This document shows, in pieces, positions 32,680 through 46,614 of a stretch of 64,000 nt of DNA. The notes under the pieces were generated by a model. It was not told the origin of the DNA. It saw only the letters and a list, made by a program, of their open reading frames with translations, and did no database searches. A program made the translations under genes and the position numbers. The stretch is from Coleophoma eucalyptorum (taxonomy: Eukaryota > Ascomycota > Leotiomycetes > Helotiales > Dermateaceae): contig JALRME010000038.1 in the NCBI GenBank assembly GCA_026120035.1, forward strand, positions 68,907-132,906, read 5' to 3'. Numbering within the stretch: the first letter of the stretch is position 1; the number at the start of each line of letters is the position of its first letter.

Positions 32680-34509
32680 ATGTCTTCAACCAATGGCCCT
32701 CTCTACCTAGGGTTCGACCTGTCGACCCAGCAGCTGAAAGGTGGGATCCACCTGATGTCATAATCCCCTTCACACACATTACTGACAGAAAATTCCCATT
32801 CAGCAATTGTCATATCCTCGGATCTCAGAGTGCACTATGAAGCCAAAGTAGACTTTGACGCGGATCTATCTTCCAAGTATGGGATCAAGAAAGGCGTGCA
32901 TGTCAACGAGGCCGAGCGAGAAGTCTACGCCCCAGTAGCCATGTGGCTCGAAGCTGTAGATTTGGTTTTGCAAAGGCTCAAAGAGAAGAACACACCATTT
33001 GAGCGGATCATGGGTATCTCTGGTGCTGGGCAGCAGCATGGGAGCGTCTACTGGACGAAGAAAGGAGAGGAGCTGCTCGGTGGTCTCAAGACTGGAGAGA
33101 CGTTGGTCCAGCAGTTATCCGAGAAGGCTTTTGCGCATCCGTGGAGTCCCAATTGGCAGGATGCGAGTACCCAGAAGGAATGTGACAGCTTTGATGAGGA
33201 ACTTGGTTCCGAAAAAGCTCTTGCGGATGCTACGGGCAGTAAAGCTCATCATGTGAGTATCCCAACTGGATTTGGCGGATCAAGGACTGACTAGATACAG
33301 CGGTTCACAGGACCTCAGATCATGAGGTTTCACAAAAAGCATCCAGATGTATACAGAGCTACGTCCCGTATAACCTTAGTATCTTCATTTCTGGCATCTG
33401 TGTTCCTCGGAAGCATAGCTCCATTCGATATTAGCGATGTGTGTGGTATGAATCTCTGGGACATTAAGGCTGGAAAATGGAGCGAGCCACTCTTAAAAAT
33501 AGCAGCTGGTGAAGATGGCGTTGAATCACTGAAAGAGAAGCTTGGGGAAGTCCGGGAAGATGGCGGAGGGAGTATGGGAGCGATCTCCCAGTACTTTGTC
33601 GAGCGCTATGGTTTCAATGCAAAGTGTGCCATAGCACCATTCACAGGCGACAACCCATCGACAATCCTCGCTCTGCCACTAAGACCACTAGACGCTATTG
33701 TCTCACTCGGGACCTCAACCACATTCCTGATGTCAACACCAAATTACGTCCCAGATCCTTCATACCACTTCTTCAATCACCCGACTACAGCAGGGCTGTA
33801 CATGTTCATGCTCTGCTACAAGAACGGCGGATTGGCACGCGAGAAAATCCGAGATAAACTTCCCAAATCTACGACTGCAGACCCTTGGGCAGTATTTAAC
33901 AAAACAGCATCTGAAACCCCCCCACTTGGTCAGAAGACACCATCGGATCCTGCAAAGCTAGGTCTCTACTTCCCGCTCCCAGAAATCGTGCCAAACGTCC
34001 GAGCTGGGACATGGCGATATACTTGTAAGAGCGATGGTACGGATCTTTCGGAATCAAGAGAGTCTTGGAGTGCTGAAGATGATGCGAGAGCAATTGTCGA
34101 ATCACAAGTCCTCTCTCTCCGCCTTCGATCTCAAAAACTGGTACATAGTCCCGAGGAAGGTATACCTCCCCAACCACGTCGCATCTATGTCGTGGGTGGA
34201 GGTTCTCTCAACCCTGCAATCACACGTATCATTGGGGACGTATTAGGAGGCACCGAAGGAGTATACAGGCTAGACGTCGGTGGTAATGCCTGTGCTTTGG
34301 GGGGTGCCTACAAGGCTGTCTGGGCCGTTGAGAGGAAGGAAGGGGAAAGCTTCGAGCAATTGATTGGACAGAGGTGGAATGAGAAGGAAGCGACTGTCAA
34401 AGTTGATGACGGCTATCGAAAGGATGTTTGGGGTGCTTATGGGAAAGTGATGGGGGCCTTTGAGGAGATGGAGCTTAAGGTACTGGCTGGCGAAGAGAGG
34501 AACAAATGA
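32680..34509 (+). CDS. XKS1: D-xylulose kinase
   Basis: Three exons (32680-32740, 32804-33252, 33301-34509) give 572 residues, normal for fungal xylulokinase. It phosphorylates D-xylulose with ATP to D-xylulose 5-phosphate, feeding pentoses into the pentose phosphate pathway. FGGY-family features: the N-terminal phosphate loop [12 protein letters not shown], the sugar-binding [23 protein letters not shown], the second phosphate motif [11 protein letters not shown], and the C-terminal adenosine motif [21 protein letters not shown] followed by [10 protein letters not shown]. The catalytic Asp is expected at the DVCGMN block. The cytosol is the expected site. No other pentose genes are nearby. 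Confidence 0.95.
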
Positions 34510-37500
34510 ACTGGGAGAGGGTAAAACTGTCTTTGGTATTGGCGTTTTCTATAGAATTCTTTTCTGGAGCATTAAGTTATTACAACACCTGGCTCTATCA
34601 GTGATTGTAGAGGGATGGTCACCGCATATAGAGTTCGCGATGACTTGAATTGAGGCAACTCTCAAGTGCAGAAAGGAAAGGAAATTCGAGATCCAGGAGA
34701 GCCATTAACTCTATGGCTGGTCGGATTTGAGTTTCATGAATCTGCTTGTCATTTAACGTCTCAGGACTCTAGACCCCATCTTCCACTAGGGAGCCTTTAA
34801 CTACGGCAGGAGGGACAAGTACAACTCGTAGGATGCAACATCCCATTTTAGAATTGGTATCCATTGTATAGGACACCAGGTAAGTATGTGTGGCAAAAGG
34901 TAAGGAGAAAGCGAGTGTAAGACGAAAAGCCAAAGGGTTCAACTAAAGGTCCTTGGTAAGAAGTAAGAGATGTAGGGGATTGGAAGCCCCTATACTCAAG
35001 GTTCAACAAGTCGAAATGTCCAAATAGCACAAGCTTAAGCCCGACTTTTGACTTCTGCCCTCGCTGAAACACCGACGCCCGTCGAGTTGGGAAGAATGCA
35101 ACGGAGAATTCCTATGGTAGCTAAGTATATGGTTAAATTAGTTTGGGGCTGTACCTGGCTAGTCTGCTTACTACCACTCGTTGTTTTTTCAATCGGTACA
35201 AGGCACACGCACTAGATCTTAAGCTACCTAGAAACCAAGGAACTCGCGTGAGATTTATTTAAACAAGCGTTGTCACAATAGGATAATTATACTTGTGGGC
35301 TTGCGTCTCCAGACTTTTGCGAGAGACGGACAGGGAAGAAAGAAAACAAACAAACAGAAATGCGATTCGACAGATCTTGGTCTCCCTGCAGTTCAGCGCC
35401 AACCCCTTTTTCTTCTTATTTTTCATTGTTTGATCGTGCGCGGCTGGCTTTCGCTTTGGCTTCATGAATGGCGATGTTCCACCACGGACGGTATATTGGA
35501 AATCCGCCAGCAGAATTGGGTGGGATAGTTGTGTCTGAGACAGCCGGCATTGAAGAAGCAATAACTGTGCTTGATATCAACACTGAAGGCCATCAGGTCA
35601 TTTATCTTCGGATCGGAGGATAAATAGTATTTGCTTCGTTAGCTGGCGACCCGTATGCATGTAACTTAACTGGCCCTTCGTCCCGGTCTCTTAGAGCTAA
35701 CAAGCATAAAGATGTCATAACCAATGACATATCCCAGTGATCGCCTTGCTTCCCTTGCAGTTGTGAGCTGAGAACCCCCTCGATTCCAATAATTTGGACG
35801 TTGGAAAGGAGCTCTGGCCTTGTAGGACGTGCGTTTGCTTCCCCTCGTTCCCCTCCTTCTCCTCAGATCACTTGCTACTCTCTCCTATTACTCGGGACGA
35901 ACGGTACGACGGAAGAAACACACAACAATCAACTCCAGCCGATGCAATGCAAGTTTAGTGTGCACGGGCATCCGAGGTAGCACACCTACTGCGAGGAGCA
36001 AACGGGAGAGTCGGAGAGATGGGAGAGATGGGGCTGAGAGCAAGGGTGATGCGCATACCAAGCGCCACCACCTTGCAGCTGGCGTAGTTGATCATGCATG
36101 CAACTGTAGCTACGATGATGATCTGCTCTGATCTCATCCTGCCCTAATCACTTAATCTGAATAACTCGGGATATTTTTGGCTCGCTTCAGCCATGGCGAG
36201 TCTTCTTTTGTTTGGTTGTCTTCGGTCCCATGCCATGCGGATAGCTACTATACCGCCGCACTACTGACCCCAACTTGCTCGGATTGAAATGCACACGATT
36301 CATCAGCACTGGCCAGAGAAAAGAAAACAAGATTGGCAAAGAAAAGAAACGAGGACTTGCGGATGGCTCCAGCCCAAAAAGGGTAATAATGGCTTGCTTC
36401 TGCGTAGAACTATTCGGGCCCAGAGGGGGAAGGTGGCTTCCCGCCCACCGAGCCTGATATAGACTTTTTGGCAACTTGATCGGGGCTAGTCTAGTTCACC
36501 ACTACTACCAACACCACCACTCCATTTACTCTCTCCCTCATCCATGCGGTACCTCAACACCATTCCCTCCTCCCCCAGCTCCACGACCCTCACTTCGTCT
36601 GAGAATGCTGGAGTCTTAACGTGAACAATGCTCGTCATGATCCCCAATCGTCCTCTTTGTTGTCTCTCATTGGATCCCGAGAGTCTGTCGAGCGCCTCAC
36701 TGCCGATGGAGCTTAGCCCAAGCCTTCGTTTGAGCTATCTATTGTACTATTTTCCCAGACTAGCAATAAAGCCCTATTACTTTTCTTGGAAACTAGCACG
36801 ACGCGGCTCCTCACAACTACTCGCTGGAGACTGGATCTCGCACACCTCGTGGGGAGAAACACGCCAGTCCAGCCATGGCATTAGTAGTGGACGCCTAAGG
36901 AGTGGAAAGAGCTACCCTCCCAGGTCCAGTTCCAGTTCCAATCCCAATCTCAACTCTCTCGACTACCGCGACGCCCTACAAGCCTGTAGCCGCTGTTTCC
37001 TATTGGCTACACGGCCACGAAAGTCCACAAAGTGCCGGTGGTTTCGCGTATCACCGGCGGCGTGAGCCAAGGAGAATGATTGAGTATCGTGAGCTCCCTG
37101 GCTGATCTGTTCGGCTCTTGTTGAACACAATGGTCGTTGCATACACCATGTCGACTTCCACTAGCTCCTGCACTTATCAAGGATCGCCGCCACATTGCAA
37201 CACTTTGTTTCTACGTTGACTAATTTGGCCTCCCCAGTCATGGTTTACTACTCTCCTCACCGTTGCCTGGGCCATGCTGCTTGCCGTGATGCTAGTGATG
37301 CCACAGTTGGCCATCAGCTATTTGCTCATGGCGGAGCGGATCTCAGCCCGCTCCTGCTTCGACGGGAAGTAGATAATGCGAGCCCTCCTTTTACTTTTCA
37401 CATATCTTCTTATCCTCCCCTTGCTTCCTCCGATCTGTTAAGCCTTTCCTGCAAGAGAGAAATTCTGCATCGCACGTTGCTTCTCGCCTGCAACAATCAC

Positions 37501-37639
37501 TCTCCTTAGACTCCATTTCTTTCATTGAGTCGCGCATGTACCACTGAATCCCTCGAACTCGCAGGCTCGAGCTTCATTGCACCCAGTGATACCCAGCAGG
37601 AACCTTTACTGATCTTCGTGTATTTTGTTACCGGACATA
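34510..37639. other. Long intergenic region before the 978-residue gene
   Basis: 3.1 kb with no supportable gene. It is C/T-rich from about 36480 on, as in a promoter or leader. Short ORFs up to about 145 codons (e.g. 36628-37065) are Ser/Leu/Pro-biased and look like noise; some could be uORFs. Confidence 0.45.
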
Positions 37640-40626
37640 ATGGCATCCCATTCCACCGAGCAGCCGCTCGGGAAACTGGTGGCTCTAGAGGGAGACAGCG
37701 AGATGATCTCTACTCAACTACGACTTCTTCCGCCTTCCTCAAAAGTTCTCATCATCCCATCGATCCTCGAACATCTTCCTCCATCTCTCGAGGAATCAGA
37801 ATTCGATGCACGGACGTTCATCCGGGAAGTCCATACTGCATACAACAAGCGACGAGATGCAGCACGTACGTTCCTTCAAAAGTCAACCAAAGCTGATCCT
37901 CGAGTGGTATTCATGAACGGTGGGAGCGTCAGTGCTCAGTCGACCTGTATTTCAAGAATTTGCGAGGAAATTACAGATGGAGAAGTCCGAGAAGCCGAAG
38001 CTGTCTTCAATGATATCGTGAAGGGTGGCGTCGTTGGACTCATGAGGGATGACGAAAAAGCGGTGGATTCTGGGGACGAACCAGCTAAGGATAATGCCAA
38101 TTTGAAAGGAGACATCGAGGCCTTGGATGAAGTTGATGACATACCCATTCGACAGACTCCTTGTGCGTCCCCAAAACTCCGTGAAGATGTCTTTACCAAC
38201 CCGACAGGAGATGCGATCTTCAGATCTGTTATCACGGTATCAGCCAGAAGAAGTATTTTTGACAATGGTGTGATTCGGAATAATAAACATCTTTCAATTA
38301 TCTCGAATCTCACCATGGACGAAGACGAATACGGCGATGATTATGATATATTGACCCCAGGCGAAGATCCTGCTCTTTCCGGACCTTCTACACCTAACGT
38401 GGTATTTGGCGAGGCTTGTCTCGTGGATGTGCATCCTGCTACTCCCGAGAAGGTCATAAGAAAAGTCACATCAGTCGACCGATTCACTTCAAGTAACCCA
38501 AGCCTTGAAGCAAGAAGATTGGCTCCTCAACGCTTGAAGCATTCTATTTCCAGTACTTTCCTCGATGTTCGTCCTACGGCCGATTCAAGGATGATGCACC
38601 GATCATCAATTTCTTCCTTTGAGATGCTCCCTAGGACGACGTTTATGAAGGCTTCCGAGACCACGATCAAAAGATCTCCCACTTGGGGTGGTTCTGTCCA
38701 ATCCTTCTCGCCAAATGCACCCACACCACGAATTTTCATTGATCGAGCATCTGATGCATACATTGTTGACGAAGTTATTCCAGCTGAAGAACCATTGTAT
38801 GAAGCAGTCTTTGCGGTATTTGAGGACCTTGTCATTCACTTCACAGATGGAAGCGAGGACGAAATACTTGACTCTGTTCTTCGTAACTTTAAGGACAATA
38901 CCGACTATCCCTTGATATGCTCATCCGCATCTTCTACACTTTGTGATGCAAGCGACAGACATGAGGTCGAGTCTCAAAGTACCGCTGAGACAGATGACTC
39001 TGGATATTCCAGACGGTATGAAAGTGACTCCTATAAGTCTGCTTCACCTGTTGATGATTGCTTCCCAACCAACCGCCTCTGGCCACCACATCACAGCTTG
39101 GAACACCTCCAAAGCGATCGTACAGCTCAACCACCAACTCCAGCAACGACGCCACCACCATCAACAGCAAACAATATGTTTCAACGATATCAAGAGTTTA
39201 CCACAGAGTCGCTCAATGCCGTGGTTGTTCAGAATTCACTTCGATCTATCTTGAAGGTGCATTTACCAAGCTCTGAAGGTTACAGTCAACATTTTTACAC
39301 ATTAATGCCTGAAGCAGATAGGTTTTGGAAATCGATATTCACGTGCGAGAGTGATAACCATTCGGGGACTGACGCAAGAACTGTTGATCAAATACTTGCT
39401 CTTGGCTGCGAAGCTGGCGTGAACAAGGATTTTTTTGCTGAGATTTCAGGACAAGTAGAAAAGCTTGGTAGTAAGATGAGTGGGATCAGCCGGAGTGGAA
39501 AACTGGACCTGAGGTATACTCTTTCCTTTTAACAATTATGTACCCCAACTGACATTTATGCAGGTACCTGATTGCTACTGCACTCGAATCCTTCGCAGCT
39601 CATCACATGAGCTCTCTTGATCCAATGTCTGACTCTGAACTTTTGGCGGCCCTGATCATCCCACATTTGGACGCCTATTTAGCTACAAATTCATCAGCAC
39701 GCTTCCTCATCCTGCAATACTCCGCAGCTCAACTCCCAATTGTTCTTGCCCTTCGTACACTGTTGGGCTCATCATTGTTCAGAGTAGCCGGCGTTTTGGA
39801 TAGTCTAGCTAGTGATCCACCTCCATTTCAACTCTCGAGACCGCGGACACCAACAAGTTCTGTTCCATTAGCCCAATTCTCCGCTATGACCACAAAGGCT
39901 AGAGGTAGCATTGCCTCCACACCTTCAGGACCAAGGTTTAGACACCGCGCAGAGCGAAAGAGCTCTTTTCTACCACGGAAACTACCGGTGCCATCATTTT
40001 CGCGGGCCGACTATGTCCTGCCCAGCACCGCCACAGATGCAGAGATCACCACGTTCCTCTCCAACATCTGGAGAGCGTTGATCGACCGTGCGGATTTCTA
40101 TAGACCGGAGCCGGAGTCAGACGCAGAACTCTCAACACCTGAGCCCACAAAGAAAGTCAACACCATTGGATATTCATCCTCCATCTCGAAGTTCTCGATG
40201 CCCAAAACTCCTCCACACACTCCTCTTAAGGCCTCTCGCCTCTCACAACCATTACAAGATCCGACCGCGCATCGAGAGCGACCGAAATCGACACAAAGCC
40301 GAGCCGAGACCACTTCCTCGCGACCATCCCGTCTGCAGAGTAAGAACTCATACACACACTCTATGCGATCGGTGCGAACCACCGTTTCGGAGCGAGGATG
40401 TAGAGAAGATGTTCGTGAGCGTCAAAGTGAGAAAGAGTGGGCTGCCTTTTCTATCGACGATGAGGATAGCGAAGATGATGCTTATGATCGCATGGTTCTC
40501 GGACGAGCAGGCATCGTGCCCGGAAAGACAGTGTATAACACCAAGAAGCACATCATCATGGCGGAATCGGTACGAAAGAGACCGGCGAACAGTAAGAAGG
40601 CTTTGAAGTGGTTGGGTTTAGCTTGA
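37640..40626 (+). CDS. Large protein of unknown function, conserved-looking N-terminus
   Basis: Two exons, 37640-39513 and 39564-40626, give 978 residues; ATG 37640 is the first ATG in the frame. The junction restores LDLRYLIATALESF. Residues 1-130 are well folded in appearance (LGKLVALEGDSEMISTQLRL, then FIREVHTAYNKRRDAARTFL, then PRVVFMNGGSVSA) and repeat the feel of a compact alpha/beta domain. The middle (about 150-520) is acidic, Ser/Asp-rich and probably disordered. Residues 530-700 are again structured (FQRYQEFTTESLNAVVVQNSL... YLIATALESFAAH). The tail is basic and Ser/Pro-rich, ending KKALKWLGLA. Proteins like this are often deposited as gastric mucin-like, a name with no functional content. 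Function unknown. Confidence 0.85.
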
Positions 40627-41786
40627 GCTTGTAAACTACTACTACAATATCTCTTGATATTTCTGGTGGGTCATATCTCAATTTCTTTTCTCTTTATCGG
40701 AAATTTGGCTGGGGATATAAATACCATGATTGCGCTGGCGTTCTTTTTTTCCCCCTTCATTCCTCTCGTCTCTCTGGCGCAGGTCAGCTGGTTAGCAACG
40801 GCGTTTCGTTTTGTTGAAATGGTTACAAACATAAGACCTTAGCTGAGCTCCTGTAGAATAGTCCATAAATGTACATTACCATCTAAAGCAGTTTCTGAAA
40901 GTTTTCTTCCACTTCATCCTGGTGTGTGCCAACTCATCCACAACCGGAACTTATTTCTATTCTTAGGAAGCTTGCCTTCTCGTACATGCCGCTCCAACCC
41001 AGCAAATGGCGTTGAATAAACAGATATTGAGATCTATCCAGTAGAGCAAGCTCTGTTGTGAAGAATGGCAAGGAACAGATCTTGACAGCACTACCTACCC
41101 GGGTACTTACTGCCTGGATAGTTGATGGCTGATTTTGGTACAAAAATCTCTTTACCACTCCTAGCTCTTCGGTTTACGGACCCTGCACTTTCGTAGCTTC
41201 AAGTATGCAGCCAACGCAACGACAGTACTTCTTGCCTACCTACCTACCTACCTACCTACCTACCTACCTGTAGGATGCAGGACTGTTCCTTATACGTCGT
41301 CTCAGAATTGGGTACGCGTAGCTGTAGCTAAGACATGACTTACTAGAACGACTCAGCTTACGACGCAACGCAACGCCTTGGACATAGACAGGCATGAGTG
41401 ATCATTATAGCTTGCCTCTATCCTGTTACACGGTGTCGTTCAGTAGGGCTGAATATATGTGAAACTCTCTTACATTGTCTTCTCCCAGTCATTCTCGAGA
41501 GAATTGAAGCTCTGAGTAGATCAGAGCAAAATTCATTAGAAGGATAAAAAACACGTAGGCTCGCCGTTCGAAAGCAGAGGCTAACAGGCCTCCTTTTATG
41601 TTTGATTATTATTCATGAATAAAGACAAAACATAACAAAAGACAAGGCAAACGCGCTAAACTATGCACGCAAAATTGGATTCTCTTCCTCATATTCTGTC
41701 TTCCATCATCCATCCATAATGCATCCATCGATATGGAACAACTCTCATCCCTGCTGTCATTTCAAGTTGCTATTTTCTAGAATCAT
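40627..41786. other. Convergent intergenic region with CCTA repeat
   Basis: Lies between the 3' ends of the 978-residue gene and EDE1. It carries the tetranucleotide repeat listed below. No gene seen. Confidence 0.5.
41235..41269. repeat. CCTA tetranucleotide microsatellite
   Basis: Almost nine perfect CCTA units; the longest pure microsatellite in the window. Confidence 0.95.
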
Positions 41787-44700
41787 CTAGGACTGGTTGG
41801 CAAGGTAATTGGCAGCCTAGAAAATATTGTCAGTTTGGCATAACAACGATAGAAGTCAGCTAAGGAAGGCATTAACATACTCTTTCCAGATTATAGTCGT
41901 ATTTCTCTAATGCCGCCAAAGCGTCATCTCGGGCATATCCCATACTAGTAAGGTTTTTTAGGATTGGATCATCGTGCTCCCCAGCCTCAGTGAGTGCTCG
42001 TCCGATCACTGGTCTCTCTGCTGTAGGACTAGTACCATTGTGCTCTGGAGAAGCCTCAGTTTTAGCTTCTGCAGCTGGCTGATCAAGACCTGCGAAGATG
42101 GCATCCCAATCATGGTTGTCATTTACAGCAGAGTTTGTGACTTGCTGTTGCATAGGATGAGGTGATTGTGTGAAATCTCCAAAGCCACTGTTGCCACTTC
42201 CAAAGTCGTCTGAGTGGGCTGTGCCCTTAGCAGGGACTGGGGGGCTATCAAAGACAGCATTGAAATCATCCATGCCAGAGCGATCATGAACTGAAAGGTT
42301 GCCAAAATCATCGTCCAATTCACCTTCTTTGGCATCCTCCAAGTCGTCAAAATCATTGTCAAATTCGTCATCGAATGGCACCTTAGCGGGGAGAGCTGGC
42401 TGGGACTGGGGTACACTAAATGGAGTCTGAGATGCGGCTTCAGGAATGGTTGCGTTTGACTCTGGTTCTGGTGATGTAGGGTCTTCCCGCTTTGGAATGA
42501 GTCCGGAGTATTGTTGTAAATCGGATTGTGTCTGTTCAGTTGGGGAGACAGTCTTGTCATACGCTGGGGGAGATGATTGAGCATTGGGCGTTGGAGGATC
42601 TGTTCCTAAGCTCGTTGCAGAGGCTGCAGTGGCTATAACTGGTCTGGGCGCAAGGAAATCGCCATTGTTGGCAGATTCTGTTGATGCTCCCTCCGTGCCA
42701 CTTGGTTTTCTAGTATGTCCTGGTGAAGCTGGGTTGAAGTCATCATCAAAACCGCCACCCTCGCTGGCACTATCGCTATCATCATCGTGTTCCAATTCAG
42801 CGATAGGGGGGAATTCCTTATTAACTCCAGTTGTAGCACCAGCGGCGGAGCCATCATTCGATGATCCGGTAGGGAATGGTTCCTGCTTCTTTGCGGAGGA
42901 TCCAAACCCAGCAAAAGCCGAATCAAAGTCATGTCTTGCCGTTGCTGGGCGAGGTTGCTCCTTACCAACAGCCGCAAATGGGTCAGTAGCATCACTCATT
43001 GTGCTTCCACCTGTTGGAGTTGCGAGAATCTGCGAGTTCGCGTCTCCCGGGAAAGCACCAGGAATCGAATCCTTATGTTTGAGAGGGTTGGAGTCGCTCA
43101 GGGCCGGCGAATCCGACAGATTGCGATCCAGCTCTGAAGACTGACCAGGCGCAGTCTCAGCTTGTTCAACAGAAGAGCCTGTGGGCGTTGCACCATTATA
43201 CCCAACTGAGGTATCGGCTCCCGTAGAACCATCACCAAATCGGCTATTGGGAGCTGAGACTTGTCTTGATGTAGTAACCGAATCGCTGTGATCAGGAAAT
43301 GGAAGGAAACTGGAATTTATCCTTGACTCGGGAGGAGGTGGTGGTGGAATTGCGGCTTCCGGTGCGACTTCACGACTCAAAGTTGGTGATTGTGGGGCTG
43401 AACCTTCTTGCCTAAACGATGTCGTGGGAGGGGTAGACTCATGAGAAGCTGCGGCCCCAAATGATGGGCCAAAGACGTCCTCAAATGAGCGCTCTGTTGT
43501 TTTAGGAACAGCTGGTGAGGCAGCAAATGGAGAGCCTGTCATATCAATTGAACTTCCTTGTCGTCTGAAGAAGGGATTATTGCCACTAGAAGTCGACAGT
43601 GCCGGGCTTCCAGTTTGCGTAGGAGGTATTGGTACTTGAGCGGCAGTCGCAAGAGTTTGTTTGTCCTCCTCAATACTTCTAGTCAAATCACTGGCTTCTG
43701 TCTTCAACTTCTCCCGTTCCTGTTCATTTGTGGCCAGCTGCTTCTTATTGATGGCCACTAAGCCCTTCTGCTGTCGAGCATCGGATCTTAACTTCTCCAA
43801 CGAAGGTTTGAGTTGAGCTATCTCCGCGTTGATGGCTCGCATACGCTCCTTCAGACTGGCATTTTCTTGCTGGTCAGATTGAAGGGCAGTTACAACGTCG
43901 CGGTGCTGAACTTGTAAATCTTGATAGGTTCCCTCCAGCATAGCCATCTCGGTCTGTAATTTCTTCGTCTCGTTCCGCGAAGCAGTAAGCTTCTCTTGCA
44001 AACTCCTGACGTCCTTTGCCTCTTGTTCGTATAATGACCTAAGTTGTGCCAATCGCAGCTCAAACTCTCGTTTTTGTGAACTCGCCTGGTTAAGCTCGTT
44101 CTGAGAGGTAGCCCGCTGCCCTTGTACTTCTTTCATTTGATTAGAGAGAGTCCCCACTTGATTTGAAAGGTTTGCGAGCTCGGTAGTCTCGTTTGTCAAT
44201 TTGCTGCTTATTTCTGGATCATTATCACCAAGGAGATCCTCAGATGCCGATGGTTGTTGCTGTAGGCTCCTTTGGTGAATCTGGCTACCAGAAGTATTTG
44301 ACCCTCCGGTAGCGTTATAAGTCAGGCTCTGTCCAAATGAGGATGATGGGGCAAATGGCTTGAACATGGATGATTGTTGTGGCGGAGAATGCTGTACGGG
44401 TGATGTCGGTGTCATAGGTTGTGCACTGCCAAAAGGATCTGCTGTGGCTTGACGACTGGGAACGAACGAGCCCGAGCCTCCAGTTGACTGAGCTACCTGT
44501 GCTCCTGGGGCAGGTGAGGCCAAGGCATCAAGGCCAAATAGGTCATCAGCTGCTGACTTTGGCATTGTAGGTGCTGGATTATCGAATACTGGAGCTGTCG
44601 GCAGAGCTTCAGGTCTGACTTGGTTTCGCATGCTGGGTGGAATCAGATTAGGTGGCAAACTCGTTGGCAACGCATCTCGTCTGCTTCGCTGTTGTCTAAT

Positions 44701-46004
44701 CAAGTACATAGCGACAGCAAACTCATCTCTGGTCAGTTGACCAGCCGAATTGATGTCTGCAAGATCCCAGATCTGCGCCAGGGCCTCTTCTGGAAGCTTT
44801 GATTCGCTGAAGAAAGGAACTGCTTCCTCTCCCGTAATAAAGCCCTTATTGGTTCTATCCAGGGTTGCATAAATACCATCAAACTTTTGCTTATCGCCAG
44901 GTGTGATTGCCCAATCCATACCTGCACCAGTAGCCTGGGGAGCCATAGATGGAGGTGCAGGGTAAGCTGTTCGGCTCAGAGGACTGCCAGCACGTCCACC
45001 TGCTCCACTGAATTGCCTAGGGATTGCAGACATGGTATTTACGCCAGAAGCTTGCCGACTAGGCGCTCTTCGGGCTGCAGCCTCATAGAGGCCAGCAGGG
45101 AGGATGTTTGGGAGGCCTCTCATCGCTCCTGACTTATATGAAGCAAGCAGGTGCATTGCTATCACAAACTCGGTAGCCACGAGAGCACCTCTTTGTTCTG
45201 TGTCTGCTAAGTTCCATATTCTACCCAAAACTTCATTTGGGAGTCCTGCACGCTCGAAAATTTGCTTCGCCTGCTCCCCTGGTAGAACGCCATTCTGTGC
45301 CCCAGATTTCTCGAACAGTGCTGCGTATTGGTTGACCTTATCCGTTGTCAAAGGTGGGACTCGTATTGGCCCAGATCCTGTACCTTGGGCTTGGAGAGCA
45401 CTCGGCGGCGGCCCTGGTGGTGGCTGTATTGCCGGGCTTATAGAACCTCCTGGTAGCCCGCCATCGAACCTAGGTATCGGTCCTGGCTGAAGGGCTAATT
45501 CAGGTGTTGGTTCCCGTCCTGCTTGATAATGTCCAATCAACCGTAGAACAATTCCAAATCCTGCTGGCGTGAGGAGCCCTCGATTCTCGGTGTCTGCGAT
45601 CTGCCATATCTAGGACAACAATCTATTAGCATCTGCATCCATGAGGGGGGCCGGTTGAGCGATCCATATACAATGTGCCCTTCCTATACGGATCGACTAA
45701 CCTCTCCCAATATGCGCGGCTCCAATCTCGTCTTCTCAAAGAACTTGACTGCAACTTCTCCCGTCACTACACCGATATGGTCCGTATCAGCTTCTCGGAA
45801 GAGCTGGCCAAACACGCGCTTTTCCTCAGGTGAGAGATTGAGGCTCGGCGCCGCTGAGTAACGTCAGTAATCGGACTGTAAACTTGGACAGCCAGCACCA
45901 TGCCCCCGCATGAGATCTGCCATCAACAATGTGGAGCTCAGGTTTCGTTGGCGCTGATTAGAACATGATAACGTGGATATACACTCACTTGGATCCTCAG
46001 CCAT
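41787..46004 (-). CDS. EDE1: Ede1/Eps15-type endocytic scaffold with three EH domains and UBA
   Basis: Four exons: 45989-46004, 45702-45853, 41881-45609, 41787-41816, total 1308 residues. Ede1 arrives early at clathrin-coated sites, binds NPF-motif adaptors and ubiquitin, and drives site assembly. EH domain 1 is at about residues 12-100 (SLNLSPEEKRVFGQLFREAD ... EIWQIADTENRG), EH2 at about 141-225 (IWNLADTEQRG), EH3 at about 288-380 (IWDLADINSAG). Each has the paired EF-hand-like helices. A coiled coil spans roughly 520-700. The acidic, Ser/Pro-rich middle has the usual proline clusters. The end is a UBA domain (LKNLTSMGYARDDALAALEKYDYNLERAANYL). The last exon is only 30 nt and completes the UBA helix; the first is 16 nt. 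Confidence 0.95.
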
Positions 46005-46614
46005 TGCGATCTTGTTCACCTCCTGAAGCCGCCCGGTCGTGAAAGCAATCGGCAGGTCGGATTCGATTTAAGTACAAGCTGTAGATACACGGAATGAATA
46101 AATCCCAAAGCTCTGAAGCTATGCTGAAGAGCTCATTCACATAAGATCGTGCTGCGTTGGACGAGGTAGTAAGGCGCCGTTATTAAGGAAGCTGGGAGAA
46201 GCGATATGCGGCAAGCCGGCCAGAGCGTCCGTCGGACGATCCCAGCCAACGAATCAGCCCCAGATTCCCTAATTTGCTATTTAAGACGAACGTGCTTCTT
46301 GTGCATGCGAAGTAACGCTTGCGGTCACAGCAGTTCATTGTATGGACATAACATCTCCTTCTTGCTGATCATCACTTCAAGGCAACAAACACCTAGAAAT
46401 ATTATGACAAGTTACTTTCTACTGTCTGAATTACAAAAGAATTGTTTATCAATCTGCTCAAAAGAACACCCCCACGAAACCGCATCATGTTCCAACACCC
46501 GCAATAAAGCATCATGTCAGTCCATTAATGTATCTATCATCGTGCTTTAAGTATAGGATCCTACAAAGATTCACACAATACTTGTTGCCCAAGACTTATT
46601 ACCGCAGCAACAGT
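46005..46614. promoter_or_regulatory. EDE1 promoter and alpha-tubulin 3' flank
   Basis: 610 bp between two minus-strand genes. No further feature seen. Confidence 0.5.

Noticed and set aside
35829..37065. Several 60-145-codon frames before the 978-residue gene
   Set aside because: Ser/Leu/Pro-biased translation of C/T-rich DNA; no consistent splice partners.
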